Shown here in pieces: positions 54,747 to 62,797 of a DNA stretch of 64,000 bases. The number at the start of each line of letters is the position of its first letter. Within the stretch, counting starts at the first letter, position 1. This DNA comes from HXMU1420-13 sp024742815 (GTDB lineage: Bacteria; Bacteroidota; Rhodothermia; Balneolales; Balneolaceae). Where the stretch lies: NCBI GenBank assembly GCA_024742815.1, contig JANSXX010000007.1, forward strand, positions 110,133 to 174,132. The letters are read 5' to 3'. The notes under the pieces were generated by a model. The model did no database searches, was not told where the DNA came from, and saw only the letters and a list, made by a program, of their open reading frames with translations. A program made the translations under genes and the position numbers.

Positions 54747-56987
54747 TCATTTGGCAATCGGTATAGGCTCCACGCTGTCTGCCATATGGTTCATCAGCAC
54801 TTTGTGAGTAGCAACTTTTCGTTCGCCCTTTTTCTTTTCTACCCGTTGATAGCTTCCATCGGTGTTTAGTACCCATCGCTGCTGATTATCTTTCAGATAG
54901 ATGCTCAGTAAAAACTGCAGGTACTTTTTTAATTCCGCTTTCTCAACTTTAAGCACTGCTTCCACTCGGTTATCCAAATTGCGGTGCATCCAATCAGCCG
55001 AGCCAAGCGCGTAAATATGTTCGCCGGCGTGATGGAAGTAAAAGATTCGTGAGTGCTCTAAAAATCGCCCAATCACAGAGTACACACGTATATTTTCGCT
55101 TAGATTTTCTTTACCGGGAATCAATCTGCAAACACCCCGAACGATTAAATCGATTTCTACCCCTGCTTGCGAAGCTTCGTATAATTTCTGGATGATGCGA
55201 GGATCTTCCAAGCTATTCATTTTAGCAATGATTCGGCTTGGCCGACCAGCTTTTGCTTCATTGGTCTCAAAATCAACCATAGCTTCCATTTGTGGACGCA
55301 TGTGCTTTGGCGCTACAATCAGCTTTTCGAAAGTTTGTCCAGGCGCATAGCCCGTAAGTAAATTAAATACGTCGGTTACATCCGAAGCCAGCACTTCGTC
55401 GCAAGTGAACACACCTAAATCTTCGTACAATTGCGCCGTTCCGGGGTGATAATTGCCTGTACCAATGTGGCAATAAGTTTTTAGGCCGTCTTCTTCCTCA
55501 CGAACCACCATGGTAAGTTTGGTGTGAATTTTAAGGCCCGGAATTCCGTACGCAACATGAACCCCGTAATTATCGAGTTGTTGTGCCCATTGAATATTTT
55601 GCTCTTCATCGAATCGAGCTTTTATTTCCACTAAAACGGCAACCTGTTTCCCACTTTCTGCCGCACGCATTAAAGCATGCATTAGTGGGGAATCTTTCGA
55701 TGTTCGATACAAAGTTTGCTTGATGGCAAGTACTTTCGGATCAGAAGCGGCTTCCTCGATAAAGCGCTGAGTTGATAACTCAAAACTATGATATGGATGA
55801 TGTACCATAAACTCGTGCTTTTTGATCACATCAAACATACTCGGCGGATCCTCGTCGAGAGGATGCGATAGTGCGGGATGTAGCACCGGAGACCAATTTT
55901 TGATTTTGTAACTCGAAAATCCTGAAATGCTGGCAATTTCAAAAGAGCTTACCAGTCCTATCATCCCCTCCATTTCGTACACATCCTTTTTGGTCACATT
56001 CAGATTTTTGTACAAATATTTTTTGATGTGTTCAGGCATGGATTTTTCCAGCTCAAGGCGCACAATCGAAGCAAATTTACGTTCCCGTAGTTCATCTTCA
56101 ATTACTTCCAGCAAATCATCGGCCTCTTCCTCATTCCGTTCTAAAGAAGCATTACGGGTTACCCGAAATAAATGCGCTGATAGAATTTCCATCCCCGGAA
56201 AAAAGGACTCCATTTTCTGCCGGATGATATCCTCAATTGGTACAAGCACTACTTTACTACCGCGACGAAATACCTGAACAAATCGCTTTCGGTTGGACGG
56301 GATTTTAATTCGAGCGAAAGAATTTTCTTTGGTTTGTGGGTTTCGAAGCTCAACGGCAAACGATAGGCTGTGATTTGAGATAAACGGAAAAGGATGTGAT
56401 TCGTCTACCGCCAGAGGCGTTACAATGGGATAGATATCCTTTAGAAAAAACTTATCCGCAATGCTTTTTTGGTGATCGGTGAGTTCATCATAATTCTGAA
56501 TACAGATCCCGATTTTTTCTAGTTCGGGCTTCAAATCATCAAAAAAACAGGTTCGGTAATCTTCGATCATCTTTTTTACCACCTGCCGAACTGCTTCGAG
56601 TTGGTCATGTGCCGTCATCCCATCCACACTCAAAGATTTCACTCCAGCATGAATCTGACGCTTTAATCCTCCTACTCGTTTCTGGAAATATTCGTCAAGG
56701 TTCGAGCATACTATTCCAATAAACTTTACGCGCTCAAGTATTTTATTCTTCTCGTTTTGAGCCTCAGCAAGAACCCGTTCGTTAAATTTAAGCCAGCTTA
56801 ACTCATAATTGAAGAAATATTCATTCCCGAAAATTTTCAACGCACTCATTCGCTTATCTTTATACAAACCTTTCTCCTTTAAGATCTCGTTTTTTTTCTG
56901 ATTTGATAGTTTGTCGCCCCGACGCTTCTTTTGTTCTTCGATTGGGTCGTAGGGGAGGTCGTCGGGCGAGAATGATGGTTTTTCCAT
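54747..56987 (-). CDS. ppk1: Polyphosphate kinase 1
   Basis: 746 aa. The PPK N domain begins YFFNYELSWLKFNERVLAEAQNE. The head and two phospholipase-D-like C domains follow. The phospho-accepting His is in TYCHIGTGNYHPGTA (~430) and the second in SRIFYFHHAG (~590). An Arg/Lys-rich N-terminal extension of ~55 aa precedes the PPK N domain. The enzyme makes polyphosphate from ATP, a stress and energy reserve. Divergent from ruvB. Confidence 0.97.
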   Translation of the reverse strand: MEKPSFSPDDLPYDPIEEQKKRRGDKLSNQKKNEILKEKGLYKDKRMSALKIFGNEYFFNYELSWLKFNERVLAEAQNEKNKILERVKFIGIVCSNLDEYFQKRVGGLKRQIHAGVKSLSVDGMTAHDQLEAVRQVVKKMIEDYRTCFFDDLKPELEKIGICIQNYDELTDHQKSIADKFFLKDIYPIVTPLAVDESHPFPFISNHSLSFAVELRNPQTKENSFARIKIPSNRKRFVQVFRRGSKVVLVPIEDIIRQKMESFFPGMEILSAHLFRVTRNASLERNEEEADDLLEVIEDELRERKFASIVRLELEKSMPEHIKKYLYKNLNVTKKDVYEMEGMIGLVSSFEIASISGFSSYKIKNWSPVLHPALSHPLDEDPPSMFDVIKKHEFMVHHPYHSFELSTQRFIEEAASDPKVLAIKQTLYRTSKDSPLMHALMRAAESGKQVAVLVEIKARFDEEQNIQWAQQLDNYGVHVAYGIPGLKIHTKLTMVVREEEDGLKTYCHIGTGNYHPGTAQLYEDLGVFTCDEVLASDVTDVFNLLTGYAPGQTFEKLIVAPKHMRPQMEAMVDFETNEAKAGRPSRIIAKMNSLEDPRIIQKLYEASQAGVEIDLIVRGVCRLIPGKENLSENIRVYSVIGRFLEHSRIFYFHHAGEHIYALGSADWMHRNLDNRVEAVLKVEKAELKKYLQFLLSIYLKDNQQRWVLNTDGSYQRVEKKKGERKVATHKVLMNHMADSVEPIPIAK

Positions 56988-57075
56988 GATGAACGTTTAA
57001 CTTACACAGGCAATTCGTGGCAAATCTAAGTATAATCGTTTAAAGTAAAAGTAAACACCGAAATCCACAGTTTTT

Positions 57076-58092
57076 GTGCAAAATCCATTACTTAATCCTC
57101 TGCAAAAAGAAGACGCATTTGAACAATCGGTTCGCCCGGCCAGCCTGAACGAGTTTATTGGCCAGCAAAAAGCGATTAACAATTTAGGCGTGTTTATAAA
57201 AGCGGCAAAGCAACGCGGGGATGCGCTCGATCATGTGATTCTATCCGGACCTCCAGGCTTGGGGAAAACCACGCTTTCTTACATTATTGCACAAGAAATG
57301 GGGAGTAATATCCGCCCAACTACCGGACCGGTACTCGAGAAACCGGGAGATCTTGCCGGAATGCTTACCAATCTAGAAGAAGGTGATGTGTTGTTTATTG
57401 ATGAAATACATCGCTTAAATCCGGTGATCGAAGAGTATTTGTATTCGGCGATGGAGGATTTCAAACTCGATATTGTGATTGATTCCGGCCCGAATGCACG
57501 AAGTATTCAAATTGATTTGAATCACTTTACTCTGGTTGGTGCAACTACTCGAAAAGGAATGCTAACGGCTCCACTTCGGGCTCGTTTCGGTATCGATATT
57601 CGCTTGGATTATTACGATGTGGAATTGCTTCAACGTATTGCGCTTCGGTCGGCTCATATCATGAATTTTGGGATTGATGAAGCCGGAGCGCATGAAATTG
57701 CAAGCCGAAGCCGGGGAACACCACGTATCGTAAACAAGCTCCTGCGACGAACCCGCGATTTTGCGCAGGTGGATGGGCTCACGGCCATCAACCAACAAGT
57801 AGCCGATAAAGCTCTAAATGCCTTGGATGTGGATTCCAATGGTCTGGATGAGATGGATGTGCGTATGCTTCGCGCCATCATCGAAAATTACAGTGGCGGT
57901 CCTGTTGGTTTAAATACTTTAGGCGTTGCCGTTGGCGAAGACAAAGGCACGATTGAGGAAGTTTATGAGCCGTATTTGATTAAAGAAGGATTTCTCCAAC
58001 GCACTCCGAAAGGACGAGTAGCTACGGCGAAAGCCTATCAATATTTGGGAGTGAACAAAGGCGGGAAAGAAGGCGATTTGTTTGGCAGTTAA
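57076..58092 (+). CDS. ruvB: Holliday-junction helicase RuvB
   Basis: 338 aa, GTG start at 57076. Walker A GPPGLGKTTLSY, Walker B VLFIDEIHRLN, sensor region GATTRKGMLTAPLRARFGI with the Arg finger, and the RuvB winged helix (GPVGLNTLGVAVGEDKGTIEEVYEPYLI). It drives branch migration with RuvA. ruvA and ruvC are not adjacent. Confidence 0.98.
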   Translation: MQNPLLNPLQKEDAFEQSVRPASLNEFIGQQKAINNLGVFIKAAKQRGDALDHVILSGPPGLGKTTLSYIIAQEMGSNIRPTTGPVLEKPGDLAGMLTNLEEGDVLFIDEIHRLNPVIEEYLYSAMEDFKLDIVIDSGPNARSIQIDLNHFTLVGATTRKGMLTAPLRARFGIDIRLDYYDVELLQRIALRSAHIMNFGIDEAGAHEIASRSRGTPRIVNKLLRRTRDFAQVDGLTAINQQVADKALNALDVDSNGLDEMDVRMLRAIIENYSGGPVGLNTLGVAVGEDKGTIEEVYEPYLIKEGFLQRTPKGRVATAKAYQYLGVNKGGKEGDLFGS

Positions 58093-58150
58093 TCAATAAA
58101 CAATATCCAACAAGAAGTGAACAAGAAACAAATGGATTCTGTACCCGAAT

Positions 58151-58194
58151 TTGATCACTGAAAATTGATAACTGCTAACTGCTATCTGAATATT
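58151..58194. repeat. CTGCTAA-type repeat, copy 1 (left of decayed TA module)
   Basis: TTGATCACTG is followed by an AAAATTGATAA insert relative to copy 2, then CTGCTAACTGCTATCTGAATATT. The CTGCTAA heptamer is repeated in tandem. Copy 2 is at 58512-58541. Confidence 0.65.
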
Positions 58195-58235
58195 TCATTT
58201 TAGCACTTAATCGACGAATTTATTTAATTGATGCT

Positions 58236-58442
58236 ATGAAAGAGATTATAGACCTTAAAAAACTCGACACTTCCCAAAAATTAGAGTTGATTGATCAATT
58301 GTGGGATGAGATAAGTAGTTCTGAAGAGTTTACTCCCCCAAACTGGCATTTGGATATCTTAAAGGAAAGAGAGACAAAATACTTAGCCGGTGATGAAAAG
58401 CTTATCGATTGGAAGACCTTTAAAAAGTCGATGATTAAGTGA
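58236..58442 (+). CDS. Addiction-module antitoxin (PF09720-like)
   Basis: 68 aa. The N-terminus MKEIIDLKKLDTSQKLELIDQLWDEI and the C-terminal DWKTFKKSM are typical of short antitoxins that pair with RelE/ParE toxins. The expected toxin frame starts at GTG 58439 in a GTGA overlap but is broken (see 58439-58525). The gene is flanked by CTGCTAA-type repeats. Confidence 0.75.
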   Translation: MKEIIDLKKLDTSQKLELIDQLWDEISSSEEFTPPNWHLDILKERETKYLAGDEKLIDWKTFKKSMIK

Positions 58443-58525
58443 ACATTCTCCTTCTTGAGTCCGCTTCTAGAGAAAGATTGTATATGAGAGAGTTTTACTT
58501 TTTAACCAAACTTGATCACTGCTAA
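58439..58525 (+). pseudogene. Truncated RelE/ParE-like toxin remnant
   Basis: A frame overlapping the antitoxin stop (GTGA) reads MNILLLESASRERLYMREFY, like the first helix of RelE/ParE toxins (ESA-x-E-x-L...E-x-Y). It ends after 28 codons inside the CTGCTAA-type repeat at 58512. The rest of the toxin (normally ~90 aa) is absent, so the module is decayed. Supported by position and residue pattern only. Confidence 0.55.
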
Positions 58526-58541
58526 CTGCTAACTGAATATT
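58512..58541. repeat. CTGCTAA-type repeat, copy 2 (inside toxin remnant)
   Basis: TTGATCACTGCTAACTGCTAACTGAATATT matches copy 1 apart from its insert. It supplies the stop codon of the toxin remnant. The two repeats bracket the module, consistent with recombination or deletion at this site. Confidence 0.65.
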
Positions 58542-58642
58542 GATTACTGAAATAAAAATCCCCATTCGGTGATCAATCAAATTTCTTCGTACCTTTTGCG
58601 CTTTCCTAACCGAAAGTACCTAACCAGAGATTTTTATATAGA

Positions 58643-59767
58643 ATGAAGAAATTATTTACCTCAGAATCTGTTTCAGAAGGCCATCCGGATAAAGTAGCCG
58701 ATCAGATATCCGATGCACTGTTAGATGCCATGCTGGCAAAAGATTCTAAATCAAGAGTAGCCGTTGAAACCCTTGTAACAACCGGACTTGCCGTAGTTTC
58801 AGGAGAAGTAACCACCGATGCTTATGTAGATGTACAGGAAGTCGTTCGTGAAGTGATTAAGGATATTGGCTACACCAAAGCCTCGTACCGCTTCGATTCT
58901 GAAAGTTGTGGAGTACTTTCTACCATCCACACACAAAGCGAAGATATTGCTCAAGGAGTGGATCGCGATGGCGCCGGTGATCAAGGAATGATGTTTGGGT
59001 ATGCCACCAAAAACACGCCCGAATTTATGCCGATGCCGCTTCAGCTTTCGCATAATTTGTTGAAGAAACTGGCAGAAATCCGCAAAGCAAAAAAAGAAAT
59101 GACCTATCTGGGACCGGATTCTAAATCTCAGGTTACTATTGAGTACAACGAAGACGGTTCTCCAAAACGCATTCATACTATTGTACTTTCTACCCAACAT
59201 GATGAGGGTGTTTCACAAGATCAAATTCATGCCGACATCAAAAAAACCTTGATCCCGCAAGTATTACCAATGGATTTGGTGGATGACGAAACCTTGTATC
59301 ACATCAACCCAACAGGAAAGTTTGTGATTGGTGGTCCGCATGGTGATACGGGTTTAACCGGTCGTAAAATTATCGTGGATACCTACGGTGGATTTGGCGC
59401 CCACGGTGGTGGAGCGTTTTCCGGGAAAGATCCGTCAAAAGTTGATCGAAGTGCAGCCTATGCGGCCCGACATATAGCCAAGAATCTGGTAGCCGCCGAA
59501 TTGGCGGATGAATGCTTGGTACAGTTGGCTTATGCTATTGGTGTGGTAGAGCCCGTTTCGATTTCTGTTAATACTTATGGCACCGGAAAAAAAACGGATA
59601 CCGAACTTGCCGCTTTGGTAGCTAAAGAGTTCGATTGTACGCCAAAAGGCATCATTAATCGCTTTGATTTACTCCGCCCGATTTACCGCCCAACAGCAGC
59701 TTACGGACATTTTGGTCGGGAAGAATTCCCATGGGAAAAACTGGATTTTGTAGATAAGTTGACGTGA
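58643..59767 (+). CDS. metK: S-adenosylmethionine synthetase
   Basis: 374 aa, slightly shorter than the common 384-400. The N-terminal TSESVSEGHPDKVADQISDA, the GAGDQGMMFGYA loop, GGPHGDTGLTGRKIIVDTYGG and GGGAFSGKDPSKVDRSAAYAAR are all intact. It makes SAM from methionine and ATP. The 5' leader (58542-58642) shows no SAM-riboswitch features I can recognise. It is the last housekeeping gene before the cassette array. Confidence 0.98.
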   Translation: MKKLFTSESVSEGHPDKVADQISDALLDAMLAKDSKSRVAVETLVTTGLAVVSGEVTTDAYVDVQEVVREVIKDIGYTKASYRFDSESCGVLSTIHTQSEDIAQGVDRDGAGDQGMMFGYATKNTPEFMPMPLQLSHNLLKKLAEIRKAKKEMTYLGPDSKSQVTIEYNEDGSPKRIHTIVLSTQHDEGVSQDQIHADIKKTLIPQVLPMDLVDDETLYHINPTGKFVIGGPHGDTGLTGRKIIVDTYGGFGAHGGGAFSGKDPSKVDRSAAYAARHIAKNLVAAELADECLVQLAYAIGVVEPVSISVNTYGTGKKTDTELAALVAKEFDCTPKGIINRFDLLRPIYRPTAAYGHFGREEFPWEKLDFVDKLT

Positions 59768-59910
59768 TAACCCGTTAAAATCGCGCTACAAAATTATTGT
59801 CGTTCTTGCTAAATCAAGCAGTCTAGAGCTACTTAAGAGCGGGTATGTGCATGTAGGACAAAACCACTACATTCTTGACTTTCTCCAAAAATTAACGCTT
59901 GTTATACTTT
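59768..59910 (-). repeat. Terminal attC-like site (degenerate)
   Basis: The right end AACGCTTGTTATAC (59895-59906; plus strand) matches the core ends of the other sites. The preceding ~55 bp (AACCACTACATTCTTGACTT...) match the same part of the site at 60233-60403. The opposite half, next to metK, is not clearly recognisable, as expected for the chromosome-proximal last site. GTTATACTT (59901-59909) is the inverse of AAGTATAAC at 60233-60241. Confidence 0.55.
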
Positions 59911-59919
59911 GACTTAAGT

Positions 59920-60210
59920 TTATTTAGTTTCATAATCCCTTTGAATTTTTAAAGAAACAAATTTAGAGCGAGCTTTAGAATCCAGAGGTATATTTTCTTT
60001 CTTAGTCCATTCTACTAATTCGTCCAAATCTATCTCAATTTTATTGACTTTAGTCCCAAGGATACTAAAATTAATAAGAGCCTTTTCTGCTGCCTTTTTC
60101 CAATCGTGATACGTGTCATCAAAAGCATGGCTATCAGAACTAATCTGTTTAGCCTTTTCCCATTGCTGAGGCCTCCACCAAAGGATTCCTGTAACTTGTG
60201 TTTCTTCCAT
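59920..60210 (-). CDS. Cassette 1: hypothetical protein
   Basis: 96 aa, soluble and mostly helical (LWWRPQQWEKAKQISSDSHAFDDTYHDWKKAAEKAL), then a short strand-helix part with KIEIDLDELVEWTKKENIPLDS. No family was recognised. It fills its cassette (59901-60241) almost completely, with no room for its own promoter, so it depends on upstream transcription. Confidence 0.6.
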   Translation of the reverse strand: MEETQVTGILWWRPQQWEKAKQISSDSHAFDDTYHDWKKAAEKALINFSILGTKVNKIEIDLDELVEWTKKENIPLDSKARSKFVSLKIQRDYETK

Positions 60211-60232
60211 TACAGATTGAAATTTTAATTAG

Positions 60233-60403
60233 AAGTATAACGACCCGGCGTTTAAGCGAGTTTGGAGTTTAAAATTAAAGAAATGACCATCATTTACCAC
60301 TTTTTTTAACGACGGATACGCCGTACTGGAAGAGGTACATCCATGAAACACGAAAACCACTCTATTCTTGACTTTCTCCTAAGAGTAACGCTTGTGAGCC
60401 AAC
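60233..60403 (-). repeat. attC-like site between cassettes 1 and 2
   Basis: The plus strand starts AAGTATAACGACCCGGCGTTTAAGCG and ends GTAACGCTTGTGAGCCAAC. The core GTATAAC belongs to cassette 1 and GTGAGCCAAC to cassette 2. The middle 100 bp are A+T-rich and differ from the other sites, typical of attC loops. Confidence 0.65.
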
Positions 60404-60405
60404 CG

Positions 60406-60696
60406 TTAATGAGGTTTTTGAGGTAAAGATTGACGCACATGCCAGATTGTAAGCATTTCAATGCGGTTAGATTTAAGCTCATACACCAATCGATAACTCC
60501 CATGAATTAATTCCTTTATTTCTGCTCGGTTAAATTCAGGAACCATTCTTCCACTTTCCGGTTGAGCACTTTATTGCTCGCAATGCTTAAAAACACCCTC
60601 AGCCCATTTTATAGCCATCGGAACATCGTCTAAAGCAATGTAATCTGCACACTCTTCAACACGAGTCAGAAAACGATCGGTAAAAATTACTTCCAT
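60406..60696 (-). pseudogene. Cassette 2: ParE/RelE-like toxin with one nonsense codon
   Basis: The frame starts at ATG 60696 and overlaps the antitoxin end by 10 bp. It reads MEVIFTDRFLTRVEECADYI...AEGVFKHCEQ, then a TAA at 60571-60573. It continues in the same frame SAQPESGRMVPEFNRAEIKE, LIHGSYRLVYELKSNRIEML and TIWHVRQSLPQKPH to a TAA at 60406. The sequence after the stop holds the ParE hallmarks (SGR-VPEF, GSYRLVY, HxRQ). A single nonsense change therefore cuts the 95-residue toxin to 41 aa. Frame and length are otherwise intact, so the change is recent, or the codon is read through or a sequencing error. Confidence 0.8.
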
Positions 60697-60971
60697 TTAG
60701 AAAGATGCTTTTCAACTCGATCTTTCGCTTCTTGCATTGTAAATGTTTTGCCTTGCTCTACTTGTTGTTTAGCCTCAAGCAGATCTTCTAACATTTCCAT
60801 TTTCTTTGAAATGCGTTCAAACTCAGTAACATCCATCAGGACGGCAGCACTTTTTCCGTGTTGTGTTAAAACGATAGGCTGTTTTTCTTTTTTTAAACGC
60901 TTTACAAATTCAGCTGACTTTTTGCGAAACTCGGAAAGTGGTTCAATATCTTTAGAGATAGAGATATTCAT
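60687..60971 (-). CDS. Cassette 2: Phd/YefM-family antitoxin
   Basis: 94 aa from ATG 60971. The sequence MNISISKDIEPLSEFRKKSAEFVKRL followed by QPIVLTQHGKSAAVLMDVTEFERI is the classic Phd/YefM fold with its DNA-binding N-terminus. The C-terminal helix (LEAKQQVEQGKTFTMQEAKDRVEKHLSKW) would wrap the toxin. It overlaps the toxin start by 10 bp. The frame is open upstream through the attC region but that part is not coding-like. TA modules are common in integron cassettes, where they stabilise the array. Confidence 0.9.
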   Translation of the reverse strand: MNISISKDIEPLSEFRKKSAEFVKRLKKEKQPIVLTQHGKSAAVLMDVTEFERISKKMEMLEDLLEAKQQVEQGKTFTMQEAKDRVEKHLSKWK

Positions 60972-61048
60972 ATAAGTACATATAAAGTTTTTTAAAGCAT
61001 TATTAAAGTACTCAAAGAGATTATAGGAACCAATTAAGGTTAGGTTGG

Positions 61049-61369
61049 CTAACAACTCGGCGTTTAAGCGGCGAGTCTGGGGATTAAAATTAAAGACCCG
61101 AATCGCGTTCGAGTCCGCTTTATATCTGAGATGGTTGCGAGCACTGAACTCGTAACAATGCTGAAATACATTCAGCATAAGCCCGCAAAGGTGTTTGTGC
61201 CTTAGGCATTCCTATGGAAGCTGCCACAGCTAGTCGCGTAGATAGCAGGGTAGCCGGAAAGGATGAGCGTAAGCAACGAACGTAGAAACGAACAAGCACA
61301 ATCAATAAAAGCTCAAACAGAGCAAGGGAAAAAACTATCTACTTGATTCTGTCCTTATAAAAGGTGTTA
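61049..61369. repeat. 321-bp near-identical direct repeat, copy 1
   Basis: It matches 62228-62548 at 318 of 321 positions (differences at 61104, 61230 and 61238). It contains the shared attC half and a ~245-bp unexplained, hairpin-rich segment. Boundaries fall exactly within the attC cores (CTAACAAC... to ...GTGTTA). Confidence 0.95.
61121..61365 (+). ncRNA. Structured-RNA candidate inside the 321-bp repeat, copy 1
   Basis: A run of hairpins can be drawn: GTTGCGAG/CTCGTAAC (61134-61141 with 61149-61156, one G-U), ATGCTGAA/TTCAGCAT (61158-61165 with 61171-61178, perfect), GGCATTCC/GGAA-GC-TGCC (61205-61225), GCTC/GAGC (61311-61323) and CCTT/AAGG (61353-61364). No group II domain V, known riboswitch or tmRNA feature was recognised. 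The strand is uncertain. A 61-codon frame on the minus strand also exists. RNA nature is an inference from structure. Confidence 0.35.
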
Positions 61370-61381
61370 GTGGGCATTTTA

Positions 61382-62092
61382 CTATAGTATTGTTTTTCCG
61401 TTTCTGATTTTTACTTCGACACTATCTATATCGTTTACCCAAGTTTTCAAGTTAGGATCAATCCATTCAAAAATATTCAATATGGATTCATGAATAAACT
61501 CACAATGTGAAAAATCAATATTATTTGCGTCAAAACAGATTGGTTCATTATGATTTATTCTGTTTCTGAAAAGCCGTATCTCCTCGAAAACATTATGGAC
61601 TTCTTTCCTGCCAAAGCCAGTAGGTAAGTTGATAAACATTTTTATAGGTGAACCCTTTAGTAATTTATAGTGATGTACCTCAAAAAGACTTGTCCAGAAT
61701 CCTAAACTTTGTTCAGCTATAACTTTACCACTTGTGACTACAGCACCTGTTTTCCTAATTCTTCTTTCAGCCTTTTCGACTGAACTTTTCAAATAGGTAT
61801 TCTTTTTTCTTCTGCCAGTCCTTTTATGAGTATAAGTGAGTGAAGGATCATTCATAAATCCTGCTTTTTCATTTATAATCCAATCTGGATCAGCAAATAA
61901 GGCTGAAAGTTGGTTATTTATGCCATTTCGGATTACAACTTCCAGAACTCCAAGTAAAGGATGATATGCTTGGGCAATTCTTAGATTAGTTTTATAAAGA
62001 CGAACAGCCTTAGGTTTGCTTTGACCTACAGCGTCATGGTACCGATTTAGCCTTGGAGCTGAGAGGTGTTTACGAATGTCTTTATATTTCAT
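61382..62092 (-). CDS. Cassette 3: Abi-like HEPN protein
   Basis: 236 aa. The layout fits Abi_2-type abortive-infection proteins: LSAPRLNRYHDAVGQSK at the N-terminus, AYHPLLGVLEVVIRNGINNQL, then EQSLGFWTSLFE. The HEPN RNase motif R-x4-H lies in IRLFRNRINHNEPI (~195). HEPN nucleases cut RNA and often defend against phage. It is the only gene of its cassette (61366-62232). Anti-phage activity is inferred from family. Confidence 0.8.
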   Translation of the reverse strand: MKYKDIRKHLSAPRLNRYHDAVGQSKPKAVRLYKTNLRIAQAYHPLLGVLEVVIRNGINNQLSALFADPDWIINEKAGFMNDPSLTYTHKRTGRRKKNTYLKSSVEKAERRIRKTGAVVTSGKVIAEQSLGFWTSLFEVHHYKLLKGSPIKMFINLPTGFGRKEVHNVFEEIRLFRNRINHNEPICFDANNIDFSHCEFIHESILNIFEWIDPNLKTWVNDIDSVEVKIRNGKTIL

Positions 62093-62227
62093 TATTGAAA
62101 TAAGGAAGTTATTTAGCTATATTAATTACGTGATGCTTGGTCAAGCCTCTTACTTTTCGGAGTAACGTAACCAAGTCCAAGAACTTAAGGTCTTTGTCTT
62201 AATCGGCAAAGGCCTTTTTTATGCCCA

Positions 62228-62548
62228 CTAACAACTCGGCGTTTAAGCGGCGAGTCTGGGGATTAAAATTAAAGACCCGAATAGCGTTCGAGTCCGCTTT
62301 ATATCTGAGATGGTTGCGAGCACTGAACTCGTAACAATGCTGAAATACATTCAGCATAAGCCCGCAAAGGTGTTTGTGCCTTAGGCATTCCTATGGAAGC
62401 TGCCACAGGTAGTCGCATAGATAGCAGGGTAGCCGGAAAGGATGAGCGTAAGCAACGAACGTAGAAACGAACAAGCACAATCAATAAAAGCTCAAACAGA
62501 GCAAGGGAAAAAACTATCTACTTGATTCTGTCCTTATAAAAGGTGTTA
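62228..62548. repeat. 321-bp near-identical direct repeat, copy 2
   Basis: It matches copy 1 at 61049-61369. Differences are at 62283 (a hairpin loop of the attC arm), 62409 and 62417. The flanking cassette-specific cores differ from those of copy 1, so the repeat moved with, or within, an attC site rather than by whole-cassette duplication. Confidence 0.95.
62300..62544 (+). ncRNA. Structured-RNA candidate, copy 2
   Basis: Same hairpins as copy 1; the two substitutions in this part lie outside the five stems described. Strand and function uncertain. Confidence 0.35.
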
Positions 62549-62561
62549 TACTGCTGAGTGC

Positions 62562-62795
62562 TCATTTTATTAACTGGGATTGTATCTCAACTGCTTTCTG
62601 TTTGCATTCTTCAAGTAAGACATTTGGATCATGACCTTGCCTTGTAACTAGCCTTCCAAATGAATCAGAACCTGTGACTTGATATCCACCATTACAAATT
62701 TCTTTAACTTCAAAATACCAGCCATAACGCTTCTCCAATTCTGATGTGTCCATCTGATTTTTGTTTGAGATAAGCTTTTCTGAGTCTTTATTCAT
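62562..62795 (-). CDS. Cassette 4: hypothetical protein
   Basis: 77 aa, soluble: LEKRYGWYFEVKEICNGGYQVTGSDSFGRLVTRQG then PNVLLEECKQKAVEIQSQL. The beta-hairpin plus helix layout is like many small cassette proteins of unknown function. It occupies nearly all of its cassette (62545-62807). Confidence 0.55.
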   Translation of the reverse strand: MNKDSEKLISNKNQMDTSELEKRYGWYFEVKEICNGGYQVTGSDSFGRLVTRQGHDPNVLLEECKQKAVEIQSQLIK

Positions 62796-62797
62796 AG

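Larger units (their letters stand above)
61044..61377 (-). repeat. Enlarged attC-like site between cassettes 2 and 3
   Basis: The plus strand begins GTTGGCTAACAACTCGGCG, pairs with its cassette-2 partner, and keeps the TTTAAGCGGCGAGTC / GAGTCCGCTT half typical of the array. Instead of GTAACGCTTGTTA following, about 245 bp of extra sequence intervenes before GTTAGTGGGCAT (61366-61377), the start core of cassette 3. The site is thus ~330 bp instead of ~100-170. Confidence 0.65.
62221..62554 (-). repeat. Enlarged attC-like site between cassettes 3 and 4
   Basis: It starts with ATGCCCACTAAC (62221-62232), the exact inverse of GTTAGTGGGCAT at the other end of cassette 3, and ends with GTTATACTGC (62545-62554), the inverse of cassette 4's other end at 62798. 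It has the same 245-bp enlargement as the previous site. Confidence 0.65.

Noticed and set aside
58542..58642. SAM riboswitch before metK
   Set aside because: The leader is short and lacks the conserved core sequences of the SAM riboswitch classes that I can recognise.
60306..60503. 65-codon minus-strand frame in cassette 2
   Set aside because: It is an alternative reading frame over the 3' half of the broken ParE toxin and extends into the attC.
61120..61305. 61-codon minus-strand frame, repeated at 62299-62484
   Set aside because: It lies wholly in the 321-bp repeat. Both substitutions inside it change the residue (Thr-Met, Ala-Pro) and no family is recognised, so coding is unsupported. 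It is not excluded.
61121..61365. Group II intron inserted in attC
   Set aside because: Such introns are known at attC sites, but no domain V-like hairpin, no 5' GTGYG and no reverse transcriptase were seen.
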